Source: Prosopocoilus inquinatus (taxonomy: Eukaryota; Arthropoda; Insecta; Coleoptera; Lucanidae). Taken from it: DNA of 64,000 nt. The notes beneath the pieces are model-generated. The model was not told where the DNA came from and did not search any database. It saw nothing but the letters and a program-made list of their open reading frames with translations. The translations under genes and the position numbers were made by a program. Shown in pieces: positions 1 through 12,369 of the stretch (position 1 is the stretch's first letter; every line of letters starts with the position of its first letter). The stretch is taken from positions 17,143,806 to 17,207,805 of the forward strand of contig CM069875.1 of the NCBI GenBank assembly GCA_036172665.1, in the 5' to 3' direction.

Positions 1-149
1 TCGTTCAAAACTATTTCCAGCTTCTGCTGGGTCCGAGAACTTTGTATCTCACATCAGAGTTACTGGAGTCCATTCAAACGTCAAATAACATGATAGATGA
101 GTAAGGATCGATTAGATACATCACAGGAACAAGGCTAATACGTGTTGTT
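1..149 (+). repeat. Exemplar monomer and its landmarks
   Basis: This first complete monomer serves as a coordinate frame. Landmarks by monomer position: 1-6 tcgttt (alleles tcgttc and tcattt); 14-20 tttccag; 21-26 a variable hexamer (cttctg, ctcctg, cttcag, catcag, catctg, ctgctg, cttcta); 33-44 a variable core (for example ccgaaaatttcg, ccgagaactttg, ccaaaaactttg, ccggtaatttcg); 62-70 tactggagt; 83-89 aaataac; 91-100 variable (tgatagatga, tgttagataa, agtagctaa and others); 101-109 gtaaggatc with a ClaI-type ATCGAT at 107-112; 122-130 cacaggaac; 127-149 a dyad. This copy carries the rarer ctgctggg at 23-30 and attc at 71-74. It is one of a handful of such monomers, which recur at 4022, 4618, 26221, 48571 and elsewhere. 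Confidence 0.95.
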
Positions 150-2235
150 TCGTTTAAAACTATTTCCAGCATCAGCTGCGTCCGAAAACGTCGTATCTCA
201 CATCAAAGTTACTGGAGTCCATCCAAACATCAAATAACATGTTAGATAAGTAAGGATCGATTAGATACATCACAGGAACAACGCTAATACGTGTTGTTTC
301 GTTTAAAATTAATTCCAGCTCCTGCTGCGTCCAAAAACTTCGTATCTCAAATCAGAGTTACTAGAGTCCATCGAAACGTCAAATAACATGATAGATGAGT
401 AAGGATCGATTAGATACATCACAGGAACAACGCTAATGCGTGTTGTTTCATTTAAAACTATTTCCAGCTTCTGCTGCGTCCGGTAGTTTCGTATCTCACA
501 TCAGAGTTACTGGAGGTCATCCAAACGTCAAATAACATGATAGATGGGTAAGGATCGATTAGATACATCACAGGAACAACGCTAATGCGTGTTGTTTCGT
601 TTAAAACTATTTCCAGCTTCAGCTGCGTCCGAGAACTTCGTATCTCACTTCAGAGTTACTGGAGTCCATCCAAACGTCAAATAACATGATAGATGAGTAA
701 GGATCGATTAGATACATCACAGGAACAACGCTAATGCGTGTTGTTTCATTTAAAACTATTTCCAGCTTCTGCTGCGTCCGATAATTTCGTATCTCACATC
801 AGAGTTACTGGAGTCCATCCAAACGTCAAATAACATGTTAGATAAGTAAGGATCGATTAGATACATCACAGGAACAACGCTAATACGTGTTGTTTCGTTC
901 AAAACTATTTCCAGCTTCTACTGCGTCCGAGAACTTTGTATCTCTCATCAGAGTTACTGGAGTCCGTCCAAACGTCAAATAACATGATAGATGAGTAAGG
1001 ATCGATTAGATACATCACAGGAACAACGCTAATGCGTGTTGTTTCATTTAAAACTATTTCCAGCTTCTGCTGCGTCCGGTAATTTCGTATCTCACATCAG
1101 AGTTACTGGAGGTCATCCAAACGTCAAATAATATGATAGATGGGTAACGATCGATTAGATACATCACAGGAACAACGCTAATGCGTGTTGTTTCGTTTAA
1201 AACTATTTCCAGCTTCAGCTGCGTCCGAAAACGTCGTATCTCACATCAGAGTTACTGGAGTCCATCGAAACGCCAAATAACATGATAGATGAGTAAGGAT
1301 CGATTAGATACATCACAGGAACAACGCTAATGCGTGTTGTTTCGTTTAAAACTATTTCCAGCATCTGCTGCGTCCGAAAATTTCGTATCTCACATCAAAG
1401 TTACTGGAGTCCATCGAAACGCCAAATAACATGTTAGATAAGTAAGGATCGATTAGATACATCACAGGAACAACGCTAATACGTGTTGTTTCGTTTAAAA
1501 CTATTTCCAGCTCCTGCTGCGTCCAAAAACTTTGTATCTCACCTCAGACTTACTGGAGTCCATCCAAACGTCAAATAACATGTTAGATAAGTAAGGATCG
1601 ATTAGATACATCACAGGAACAACGCTAATGCGTGTTGTTTCATTTAAAACTATTTCCAGCTTCTGCTGCGTCCGATAATTTCGTATCTCACATCAGAGTT
1701 ACTGGAGTCCATCCAAACGTCAAATAACATGTTAGATAAGTAAGGATCGTTTAGATACATCACAGGAACAACGCTAATGCGTGTTGTTTCGTTTAAAACT
1801 ATTTCCAGCTTCTGCTGCGTCCGAGAACGTCGTATCTCACATCAGAGCTACTGGAGTCCATCGAAACGCCAAATAACATTATAGATGAGTAAGGATCGAT
1901 TAGATACAGCACAGGAACAACGCTAATACGTGTTGTTTCGTTTAAAACTATTTCCAGCTCCTGCTGCGTCCAAAAACTTTGTATCTCACATCAGACTTAC
2001 TGGAGTCCATCCAAACGTCAAATAACATGTTAGATAAGTAAGGATCGTTTAGATACATCACAGGAACAACGCTAATACGTGTTGTTTCGTTCAAAACTAT
2101 TTCCAGCTTCTACTGCGTCCGAGAACTTTGTATCTCTCATCAGAGTTACTGGAGTCCGTCCAAACGTCAAATAACATGATAGATGAGTAAGGATCGATTA
2201 GTTACATCACAGGAACAACGCTAATATGTGTTGTT
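150..2235 (+). repeat. HOR segment, first copy (14 monomers)
   Basis: Fourteen monomers in the order b, A, d, e, f, g, d', h, i, j, f, k, l, g. Here A is the variant with aaaattaatt, d has gtccgg, g has ctactgcg and tctctcatc, i has catctgctg, j has cacctcagac, k has agagctac, and l has agactt with gatcgttt. The same order returns at 4767-6852, an offset of 4617 bases (31 monomers less 2 bases). The d monomer at 448 has a private gtagttt in place of gtaattt. Confidence 0.85.
574..598. other. Conserved imperfect dyad at the monomer junction (one exemplar of ~430)
   Basis: Each monomer ends in an inverted repeat. The left arm is gaacaacgc, the loop is taat, and the right arm is gcgtgttgtttc, which pairs with the left arm apart from a two-base bulge and one extra base. 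The dyad spans monomer positions 127-149 and the first two bases of the next copy. The outer arms (gaacaa and gttgttt) are almost invariant. The centre has a few alleles: gctaatgcg, gctaatacg, gctaatatg, ggctaatacg and gacgaatacg. Only the gcg alleles keep the inner GC pairing. A role as a protein-binding dyad or a hairpin in a satellite transcript is inference. Confidence 0.6.
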
Positions 2236-2980
2236 TCGTTTAAAACTATTTCCAGCTCCTGCTGCGTCCAAAAACTTCGTATCTCACATCGGAGTTACTA
2301 GAGTCCATCGAAACGTCAAATAACATGATAGATGAGTAAGGATCGATTAGATACATCACAGGAACAACACTAAAGCGTGTTGTTTCATTTAAAACTATTT
2401 CCAGCTTCTGCTGCGTCCGAAAACGTCGTATCTCACATCAAAGTTACTGGAGTCCATCGAAACGCCAAATAACATGATAGATGAATAAGGATCGATTAGA
2501 TACATCACAGGAACAACGCTAATGCGTGTTGTTTCGTTTAAAACTATTTCCAGCTTCAGCTGCGTCCGAGAAATTCGTACCTCACTTCAGAGTTACTGGA
2601 GCTCATCCAAACGTCAAATAACATGATAGATGAGTAAGGATCGATTACATATATCACAGGAACAACGCTAATGCGTGTTGTTTCATTTAAAACTATTTCC
2701 AGCTTCTGCTGCATCCGAAAATTTCGAATCTCACATCAGAGTTACTGGAGTCCATCGAAACGTCAAATAACATAGTAGATAAGTAAGGATCGATTAGATA
2801 CAGCACAGGAACAACGCTAATACGTGTTGTTTCGTTTAAAACTATTTCCAGCTCCTGCTGCGTCCAAAAACTTTGTATCTCACATCAGACTTACTGGAGT
2901 CCATCCAAACGTCAAATAACATGTTAGATAAGTAAGGATCGTTTAGATACATCACAGGAACAACGCTAATACGTGTTGTT

Positions 2981-3127
2981 TCGTTCAAAACTATTTCCAG
3001 CTTCTACTGCGTCCGAGAACTTTGTATCTCTCATCAGAGTTACTGGAGTATGTCAAAAAGTCAAATAACATGATAGATGAGTAAGGATCGATTAGTTACA
3101 TCACAGGAACAACGCTAATGTGTTGTT
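2981..3127 (+). repeat. Monomer with 2-base deletion (147 bp) and a private patch
   Basis: The dyad centre reads gctaatgtgttg instead of gctaatatgtgttg, two bases short, so the next monomer starts at 3128. The monomer also carries gtatgtcaaaaagtc where related copies read gtccgtccaaacgtc. I found that patch in only one other place, the monomer at 25178. Confidence 0.9.
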
Positions 3128-3723
3128 TCGTTTAAAACTATTTCCAGCTGCTGCTGCGTCCGAAAATTTCGTATCTCACATTAGAGTTACTGGAGTCCAT
3201 CGAAACGTCAAATAACATAGTAGCTAAGTAAGGATCGATTAGATACATCACAGGAACAACGCTAATACGTGTTGTTTCGTTCAAAACTATTTCCAGCTCC
3301 TGCTGCGTCCAAAAACTTCGTATCTCACATCGGAGTTACTAGAGTCCATCGAAATGTCAAATAACATGATAGATGAGTAAGGATCGATTAGATACATCAC
3401 AGGAACAACGCTAATGCGTGTTGTTTCGTTTAAAACTATTTCCAGCTTCAGCTGCGTCCGAGAACTTCGTATCACACTTCAGAGTTACTGTAGGTCATCC
3501 AAACGTCAAATAACATGATAGATGAGTAAGGATCGATTAGATACATCACAGGAACAACGCTAATGCGTGTTGTTTCGTTTAAAACTATTTCCAGCTTCAG
3601 CTGCGTCCGAGAACTTCGTATCTCACTTCAGAGTTACTGGAGTCCATCCAAACGTCAAGTAACATGATAGATGAGTAAGGATCGATTAGATACATCACAG
3701 GAACAACGCTAATGCGTGTTGTT

Positions 3724-4319
3724 TCATTTAAAACTATTTCCAGCTTCTGCTGCGTCCGATAATTTCGTATCTCACATCACAGTTACTGGAGTCCATCCAA
3801 ACGTCAAATAACATGATAGATAAGTAAGGATCGATTAGATACATCACAAGAACAAGACGAATACGTGTTGTTTCGTTCAAAACTATTTCCAGCTTCTGCT
3901 GCGTCCGAGAACTTTGTATCTCACATCAGAGTTACTGGAGTCCATTCAAGCGTCAAATAACATGATAGATGAGTAAGGATCGATTAGATACATCACAGGA
4001 ACAAGACGAATACGTGTTGTTTCGTTCAAAACTATTTCCAGCTTCTGCTGGGTCCGAGAACTTTGTATCTCACATCAGAGTTACTGGAGTCCATTCAAAC
4101 GTCAAATAACATGATAGATGAGTAAGGATCGATTAGATACATCACAGGAACAAGGCTAATACGTGTTGTTTCGTTTAAAACTATTTCCAGCATCAGCTGC
4201 GTCCGAAAACGTCGTATCTCACATCAAAGATACTGGAGTCCATCCAAACATCAAATAACATGTTAGATAAGTAAGGATCGATTAGATACATCACAGGAAC
4301 AACGCTAATACGTGTTGTT
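3724..4319 (+). repeat. Four-monomer tandem duplication, copy 1 (596 bp)
   Basis: Four monomers (f2, s, a, b') are followed directly by a second set at 4320-4915. Both sets show the caagaacaagacg junction, caagcgtc, ctgctgggtcc and caaagatactgg. The block at 25.9-26.5 kb has only one set, so this is a local gain or a loss there. Confidence 0.88.
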
Positions 4320-4915
4320 TCGTTTAAAACTATTTCCAGCTTCTGCTGCGTCCGAAAACGTCGTATCTCACATCAGAGTTACTGGAGTCCATCCAAACGT
4401 CAAATAACATGATAGATAAGTAAGGATCGATTAGATACATCACAAGAACAAGACGAATACGTGTTGTTTCGTTCAAAACTATTTCCAGCTTCTGCTGCGT
4501 CCGAGAACTTTGTATCTCACATCAGAGTTACTGGAGTCCATTCAAGCGTCAAATAACATGATAGATGAGTAAGGATCGATTAGATACATCACAGGAACAA
4601 GACGAATACGTGTTGTTTCGTTCAAAACTATTTCCAGCTTCTGCTGGGTCCGAGAACTTTGTATCTCACATCAGAGTTACTGGAGTCCATTCAAACGTCA
4701 AATAACATGATAGATGAGTAAGGATCGATTAGATACATCACAGGAACAAGGCTAATACGTGTTGTTTCGTTTAAAACTATTTCCAGCATCAGCTGCGTCC
4801 GAAAACGTCGTATCTCACATCAAAGATACTGGAGTCCATCCAAACATCAAATAACATGTTAGATAAGTAAGGATCGATTAGATACATCACAGGAACAACG
4901 CTAATGCGTGTTGTT
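4320..4915 (+). repeat. Four-monomer tandem duplication, copy 2 (596 bp)
   Basis: Second copy of the set starting at 3724. Its first monomer (4320-4468) is chimeric: the left half reads tccgaaaacgtcg like a k-type monomer, while the right half reads gatagataag with caagaacaagacg like f2. The next monomer (4916) is also chimeric, with an e-type left end (cttcag) joined to the A-type right part (ctcaaatcag, ctagag). It has lost the aaaattaatt marker. Both chimeras fit crossover inside monomers. Confidence 0.82.
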
Positions 4916-6852
4916 TCGTTTAAAACTATTTCCAGCTTCAGCTGCGTCCAAAAACTTCGTATCTCAAATCAGAGTTACTAGAGTCCATCGAAACGTCAAA
5001 TAACATGATAGATGAGTAAGGATCGATTAGATACATCACAGGAACAACGCTAATGCGTGTTGTTTCATTTAAAACTATTTCCAGCTTCTGCTGCGTCCGG
5101 TAATTTCGTATCTCACATCAGAGTTACTGGAGGTCATCCAAACGTCAAATAACATGATAGATGGGTAAGGATCGATTAGATACATCACAGGAACAACGCT
5201 AATGCGTGTTGTTTCGTTTAAAACTATTTCCAGCTTCAGCTGCGTCCGAGAACTTCGTATCTCACTTCAGAGTTACTGGAGTCCATCCAAACGTCAAATA
5301 ACATGATAGATGAGTAAGGATCGATTAGATACATCACAGGAACAACGCTAATGCGTGTTGTTTCATTTAAAACTATTTCCAGCTTCTGCTGCGTCCGATA
5401 ATTTCGTATCTCACATCAGAGTTACTGGAGGCCATCCAAACGTCAAATAACATGTTAGATAAGTAAGGATCGATTAGATACATCACAGGAACAACGCTAA
5501 TACGTGTTGTTTCGTTCAAAACTATTTCCAGCTTCTACTGCGTCCGAGAACTTTGTATCTCTCATCAGAGTTACTGGAGTCCGTCCAAACGTCAAATAAC
5601 ATGATAGATGAGTAAGGATCGATTAGATACATCACAGGAACAACGCTAATGCGTTTTGTTTCATTTAAAACTATTTCCAGCTTCTGCTGCGTCCGGTAAT
5701 TTCGTATCTCACATCAGAGTTACTGGAGGTCATCCAAACGTCAAATAATATGATAGATGGGTAAGGATCGATTAGATACATCACAGGAACAACGCTAATG
5801 CGTGTTGTTTCGTTTAAAACTATTTCCAGCTTCAGCTGCGTCCGAAAACGTCGTATCTCACATCAGAGTTACTGGAGTCCATCGAAACGCCAAATAACAT
5901 GATAGATGAGTAAGGATCGATTAGATACATCACAGGAACAACGCTAATGCGTGTTGTTTCGTTTAAAACTATTTCCAGCATCTGCTGCGTCCGAAAATTT
6001 CGTATCTCACATCAAAGTTACTGGAGTCCATCGAAACGCCAAATAACATGTTAGATAAGTAAGGATCGATTAGATACATCACAGGAACAACGCTAATACG
6101 TGTTGTTTCGTTTAAAACTATTTCCAGCTCCTGCTGCGTCCAAAAACTTTGTATCTCACCTCAGACTTACTGGAGTCCATCCAAACGTCAAATAACATGT
6201 TAGATAAGTAAGGATCGATTAGATACATCACAGGAACAACGCTAATGCGTGTTGTTTCATTTAAAACTATTTCCAGCTTCTGCTGCGTCCGATAATTTCG
6301 TATCTCACATCAGAGTTACTGGAGTCCATCCAAACGTCAAATAACATGTTAGATAAGTAAGGATCGTTTAGATACATCACAGGAACAACGCTAATGCGTG
6401 TTGTTTCGTTTAAAACTATTTCCAGCTTCTGCTGCGTCCGAGAACGTCGTATCTCACATCAGAGCTACTGGAGTCCATCGAAACGCCAAATAACACTATA
6501 GATGAGTAAGGATCGATTAGATACAGCACAGGAACAACGCTAATACGTGTTGTTTCGTTTAAAACTATTTCCAGCTCCTGCTGCGTCCAAAAACTTTGTA
6601 TCTCACATCAGACTTACTGGAGTCCATCCAAACGTCAAATAACATGTTAGATAAGTAAGGATCGTTTAGATACATCACAGGAACAACGCTAATACGTGTT
6701 GTTTCGTTCAAAACTATTTCCAGCTTCTACTGCGTCCGAGAACTTTGTATCTCTCATCAGAGTTACTTTAGTCCGTCCAAACGTCAAATAACATGATAGA
6801 TGAGTAAGGATCGATTAGATACATCACAGGAACAACGCTAATGCGTGTTGTT
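4767..6852 (+). repeat. HOR segment, second copy of 150-2235
   Basis: Fourteen monomers in the order b', A-like, d, e, f, g, d', h, i, j, f, k, l, g. Differences from the first copy include the chimeric A-like monomer at 4916, ggaggcc in the f monomer at 5363, gcgttttg near 5652, and actttagtcc near 6767. Confidence 0.85.
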
Positions 6853-7150
6853 TCATTTAAAACTATTTCCAGCTTCTGCTGCGTCCGGTAATTTCGTATC
6901 TCACATCAGAGTTACTGGAGGTCATCCAAACGTCAAATAATATGATAGATGGGTAAGGATCGATTAGATACATCACAGGAACAACGCTAATGCGTGTTGT
7001 TTCGTTTAAAACTATTTCCAGCTTCAGCTGCGTCCGAAAACGTCGTATCTCACATCAGAGTTACTGGAGTCCATCGAAACGCCAAATAACATGATAGATG
7101 AGTAAGGATCGATTAGATACATCACAGGAACAACGCTAATGCGTGTTGTT
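5959..7150 (+). repeat. Eight-monomer cassette (1192 bp), followed by a second round
   Basis: The cassette order is i, j, f, k, l, g, d', h. A second round follows from 7151 but is interrupted: the i position is replaced by two monomers (7151-7448) with gagatactgg/gatgactaag and tccgagaactttg/aaacgcc. It then resumes with j at 7449. The cassette is also present in two rounds at 27264-28455 plus 28456 onward, and in one round near 1342, 33969, 39481 and 53149. It is the main copy-number variable of the HOR. Confidence 0.82.
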
Positions 7151-7369
7151 TCGTTTAAAACTATTTCCAGCATCTGCTGCGTCCGAAAATTTCGTATCTC
7201 ACATCAGAGATACTGGAGTCCATCCAAACGTCAAATAACATGATAGATGACTAAGGATCGATTAGATACATCACAGGAACAACGCTAATACGTGTTGTTT
7301 CGTTCAAAACTATTTCCAGCTTCTGCTGCGTCCGAGAACTTTGTATCTCACATCAGAGTTACTGGAGTC

Positions 7370-9236
7370 CATCGAAACGCCAAATAACATGTTAGATAAG
7401 TAAGGATCGATTAGATACATCACAGGAACAACGTTAATACGTGTTGTTTCGTTTAAAACTATTTCCAGCTCCTGCTGCGTCCAAAAACTTTGTATCTCAC
7501 CTCAGACTTACTGGAGTCCATCCAAACGTCAAATAACATGTTAGATAAGTAAGGATCGATTAGATACATCACAGGAACAACGCTAATGCGTGTTGTTTAA
7601 TTTAAAACTATTTCCAGCTTCTGCTGCGTCCGATAATTTCGTATCTCACATCAGAGTTACTGGAGTCCATCCAAACGTCAAATAACATGTTAGATAAGTA
7701 AGGATCGTTTAGATACATCACAGGAACAACGCTAATGCGTGTTGTTTCGTTTAAAACTATTTCCAGCTTCTGCTGCGTCCGAGAACGTCGTATCTCACAT
7801 CAGAGCTACTGGAGTCCATCGAAACGCCAAATAACATTATAGATGAGTAAGGATCGATTAGATACAGCACAGGAACAACGCTAATACGTGTTGTTTCGTT
7901 TAAAACTATTTCCAGCTCCTGCTGCGTCCAAAAACTTTGTATCTCACATCAGACTTACTGGAGTCCATCCAAACGTCAAATAACATGTTAGATAAGTAAG
8001 GATCGTTTAGATACATCACAGGAACAACGCTAATACGTGTTGTTTCGTTCAAAACTATTTCCAGCTTCTACTGCGTCCGAGAACTTTGTATCTCTCATCA
8101 GAGTTACTGGAGTCCGTCCAAACGTCAAATAACATGATAGATGAGTAAGGATCGATTAGTTACATCACAGGAACAACGCTAATATGTGTTGTTTCGTTTA
8201 AAACTATTTCCAGCTGCTGCTGCGTCCGAAAATTTCGTATCTCACATTAGAGTTACTGGAGTCCATCGAAACGTCAAATAACATGATAGCTAAGTAAGGA
8301 TCGATTAGATACATCACAGGAACAACGCTAATACGTGTTGTTTCGTTCAAAACTATTTCCAGCTCCTGCTGCGTCCAAAAACTTCGTATCTCACATCGGA
8401 GTTACTAGAGTCCATCGAAATGTCAAATAACATGATAGATGAGTAAGGATCGATTAGATACATCACAGGAACAACGCTAATGCTTGTTGTTTCGTTTAAA
8501 ACTATTTCCAGCTTCAGCTGCGTCCGAGAACTTCGTATCTCACTTCAGAGTTACTGGAGGTCATCCAAACGTCAAATAAAATGATAGATGAGTAAGGATC
8601 GATTAGATACATCACAGGAACAACGCTAATGCGTGTTGTTTCGTTTAAAACTATTTCCAGCTTCAGCTGCGTCCGAGAACTTCGTATCTCACTTCAGAGT
8701 TACTGGAGTCCATCCAAACGTCAAGTAACATGATAGATGAGTAAGGATCGATTAGATACATCACAGGAACAACGCTAATACGTGTTGTTTCGTTTAAAAC
8801 TATTTCCAGCTCCTGCTGCGTCCAAAAATTTCGTATCTCACATCAGAGTTACTAGAGTCCATCGAAACGTCAAATAACATGATAGATGAGTAAGGATCGA
8901 TTAGATACATCACAGGAACAAGACGAATACGTGTTGTTTCGTTTAAAACTATTTCCAGCATCAGCTGCGTCCGAAAACGTCGTATCTCACATCAGAGTTA
9001 CTGGAGTCCATCCAAACGTCAAATAACATGTTAGATAAGTAAGGATCGTTTAGATACATCACAGGAACAACGCTAATGCGTGTTGTTTCGTTTAAAACTA
9101 TTTCCAGCTTCTGCTGCGTCCGAAAATTTCGTATCTCACATCAGAGATACTGGAGTCCATCCAAACGTCAAATAACATGATAGATGAGTAAGGATCGATT
9201 AGATACATCACAGGAACAACGCTAATATGTGTTGTT
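7370..9236 (+). repeat. HOR block, copy 1 of 3 (marked by cgttaatacg)
   Basis: The block holds j, f, k, l, g', m', B, e', e, D, b* and the following monomer. It is identified by private markers: cgttaatacg at 7432, gatagctaag, gctaatgcttg near 8477, aaataaaatg near 8575, and tccaaaaatttcg at 8821. The same markers recur at +21,156 bases (28526-30392), and most recur a further +5,513 bases away (34039-35756). Both spacings are whole numbers of monomers (142 less 2 bases, and 37). Confidence 0.87.
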
Positions 9237-9981
9237 TCGTTTAAAACTATTTCCAGCTCCTGCTGCGTCCAAAAACTTCTTATCTCACATCAGAGTTACT
9301 AGAGTCCATCGAAACGTCAAATAACATGATAGATGAGTAAGGATCGATTAGATACATCACAGGAACAACGCTAATGCGTGCTGTTTCATTTAAAACTATT
9401 TCCAGCTTCTGCTGCGTCCGAAAACGTCGTATCTCACATCAGAGCTACTGGAGTCCATCGAAACGCCAAATAACATGATAGATGAGTAAGGATCGATTAG
9501 TTACATCACAGGAACAACGCTAATGCGTGTTGTTTCGTTTAAAACCATTTCCAGCTTCAGCTGCGTCCGAGAACTTCGTATCTCACTTCAGAGTTACTGG
9601 AGTCCATCCAAACGTCAAATAACATGATAGATGAGTAAGGATCGATTAGATACATCACAGGAACAACGCTAATGCGTGTTGTTTCGTTTAAAACTATTTC
9701 CAGCTTCAGCTGCGTCCGAGAACTTCGTATCTCACTTCAGAGTTACTGGAGTCCATCCAAACGTCAAATAACATGATAGATGAGTAAGGATCGATTAGAT
9801 ACATCACAGGAACAACGCTAATGCGTGTTGTTTCATTTAAAACTATTTCCAGCTTCTGCTGCGTCCGATAATTTCGTATCTCACATCAGAGTTACTGGAG
9901 TCCATCCAAACGTCAAATAACATGATAGATAAGTAAGGATCGATTAGATACATCACAGGAACAAGACGAATACGTGTTGTT

Positions 9982-10129
9982 TCGTTCAAAACTATTTCCA
10001 GCTTCTGCTGCGTCCGAGAACTTTGTATCTCACTCAGAGTTACTGGAGTCCATTCAAACGTCAAATAACATGATAGATGAGTAAGGATCGATTAGATACA
10101 TCACAGGAACAAGGTTAATACGTGTTGTT
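9982..10129 (+). repeat. Monomer with 1-base deletion (148 bp), lineage marker copy 1 of 5
   Basis: The monomer reads tctcactcag where others read tctcacatcag, one base short. The same change is at 17878, 30990, 36651 and 43653, always after an f2 monomer with gatagataag and the gacgaatacg junction. The deletion arose once and spread with its HOR unit. Confidence 0.92.
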
Positions 10130-12369
10130 TCGTTTAAAACTATTTCCAGCATCAGCTGCGTCCGAAAACGTCGTATCTCACATCAAAGTTACTGGAGTCC
10201 ATCCAAACATCAAATAACATGTTAGATAAGTAAGGATCGATTAGATACATCACAGGAACAACGCTAATACGTGTTGTTTCGTTTAAAACTATTTCCAGCT
10301 CCTGCTGCGTCCAAAAACTTTGTATCTCACATCAGACTTACTGGAGTCCATCCAAACGTCAAATAACATGTTAGATAAGTAAGGATCGATTAGATACATC
10401 ACAGGAACAACGCTAATGCGTGTTGTTTCATTTAAAACTATTTCCAGCTCCTGCTGCGTCCAAAAACTTCGTATCTCACATCGGAGTTACTAGAGTCCAT
10501 CGAAACGTCAAATAACATGATAGATGAGTAAGGATCGATTAGATACATCACAGGAACAACACTAAAGCGTGTTGTTTCATTTAAAACTATTTCCAGCTTC
10601 TGCTGCGTCCGAAACCGTCGTATCTCACATCAGAGTTACTGGAGTCCATCGAAACGCCAAATAACATGTTAGATAAGTAAGGATCGTTTAGATAAATCAC
10701 AGGAACAACGCTAATACGTGTTGTTTCGTTCAAAACTATTTCCAGCTTCTACTGCGTCCGAGAACTTTGTATCTCTCATCAGAGTTACTGGAGTCCGTCC
10801 AAACGTCAAATAACATGATAGATGAGTAAGGATCGATTAGATACATCACAGGAACAACGCTAATGCGTGTTGTTTCGTTTAAAACTATTTCCAGCTTCTA
10901 CTGCGTCCGAGAACTTTGTATCTCTCATCAGAGTTACTGGAGCCCATCCAAACGTCAAATAACATGATAGATGAGTAAGGATCGATTACATATATCACAG
11001 GAACAACGCTAATGCGTGTTGTTTCATTTAAAACTATTTCCAGCTTCTGCTGCGTCCGAAAATTTCGAATCTCACATCAGAGTTACTGGAGTCCATCGAA
11101 ACGTCAAATAACATAGTAGATAAGTAAGGATCGATTAGATACAGCACAGGAACAACGCTAATACGTGTTGTTTCGTTTAAAACTATTTCCAGCTCCTGCT
11201 GCGTCCAAAAACTTTGTATCTCACATCAGACTTACTGGAGTCCATCCAAACGTCAAATAACATGTTAGATAAGTAAGGATCGTTTAGATACATCACAGGA
11301 ACAACGCTAATACGTGTTGTTTCGTTCAAAACTATCTCCAGCTTCTACTGCGTCCGAGAACTTTGTATCTCTCATCAGAGTTACTGGAGTCCGTCCAAAC
11401 GTCAAATAACATGATAGATGAGTAAGGATCGATTAGTTACATCACAGGAACAACGCTAATATGTGTTGTTTCGTTTAAAACTATTTCCAGCTGCTGCTGC
11501 GTCCGAAAATTTCGTATCTCACATTAGAGTTACTGGAGTCCATCGAAACGTCAAATAACATAGTAGCTAAGTAAGGATCGATTAGATACCTCACAGGAAC
11601 AACGCTAATACGTGTTGTTTCGTTCAAAACTATTTCCAGCTCCTGCTGCGTCCAAAAACTTCGTATCTCACATCGGAGTTACTAGAGTCCATCGAAATGT
11701 CAAATAACATGATAGATGAGTAAGGATCGATTAGATACATCACAGGAACAACGCTAATGCGTGTTGTTTCGTTTAAAACTATTTCCAGCTTCAGCTGCGT
11801 CCGAGAACTTCGTATCACACTTCAGAGTTACTGGAGGTCATCCAAACGTCAAATAACATGATAGATGAGTAAGGATCGATTAGATACATCACAGGAACAA
11901 CGCTAATGCGTGTTGTTTCGTTTAAAACTATTTCCAGCTTCAGCTGCGTCCGAGAACTTCGTATCTCACTTCAGAGTTACTGGAGTCCATCCAAACGTCA
12001 AGTAACATGATAGATGAGTAAGGATCGATTAGATACATCACAGGAACAACGCTAATGCGTGTTGTTTCATTTAAAACTATTTCCAGCTTCTGCTGCGTCC
12101 GATAATTTCGTATCTCACATCACAGTTACTGGAGTCCATCCAAACGTCAAATAACATGATAGATAAGTAAGGATCGATTAGATACATCCCAAGAACAAGA
12201 CGAATACGTGTTGTTTCGTTCAAAACTATTTCCAGCTTCTGCTGCGTCCGAGAACTTTGTATCTCACATCAGAGTTACTGGAGTCCATTCAAGCGTCAAA
12301 TAACATGATAGATGAGTAAGGATCGATTAGATACATCACAGGAACAAGACGAATACGTGTTGTTTCGTT

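Larger units (their letters stand above)
2981..4319 (+). repeat. Nine-monomer block paired with 25178-26518
   Basis: The block holds g'', m, B, n, e, f2, s, a and b'. The same order and diagnostic changes recur 22,197-22,199 bases downstream: gtatgtcaaaaag, agtagctaag, gaaatgtc, tatcacac, tactgtaggtc, caagtaac, catcacag, caagcgtc, ctgctggg and caaagatac. Only the 2-base deletion near 3119 changes the length. The rare patch and shared minor variants show common descent, not parallel mutation. Confidence 0.88.

Noticed and set aside
150..166. CENP-B box-like sequence ttcgtttaaaacta
   Set aside because: It fits TTCG, A and the first C of the TTCGNNNNANNCGGG pattern but lacks the GGG, so only 6 of 9 key bases match. 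That is not enough to call it.
574..598. Rho-independent terminator from the junction dyad
   Set aside because: The stem is short and imperfect with no T tract after it, and the setting is eukaryotic satellite, so a bacterial terminator is not supported.
3287..3475. A recurring minus-strand open frame of 62 codons, also at 11630, 19675, 21463, 23102, 25486, 32787, 45450, 47834, 51551 and 58059
   Set aside because: It lies within a B monomer followed by an n monomer and recurs wherever that pair occurs. It opens with GTG, created by the n-specific tatcacac, not with ATG. The 149-base period shifts frame each monomer. There are no signs of coding constraint, so it is a by-product of the satellite.
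9843..10064. A recurring minus-strand open frame of 73 codons, also at 17739, 30851, 36512 and 43514
   Set aside because: It exists only because the 1-base deletion (tctcactcag) shifts the frame past a stop. It starts with TTG and recurs with that one lineage of monomers. It is not a gene.
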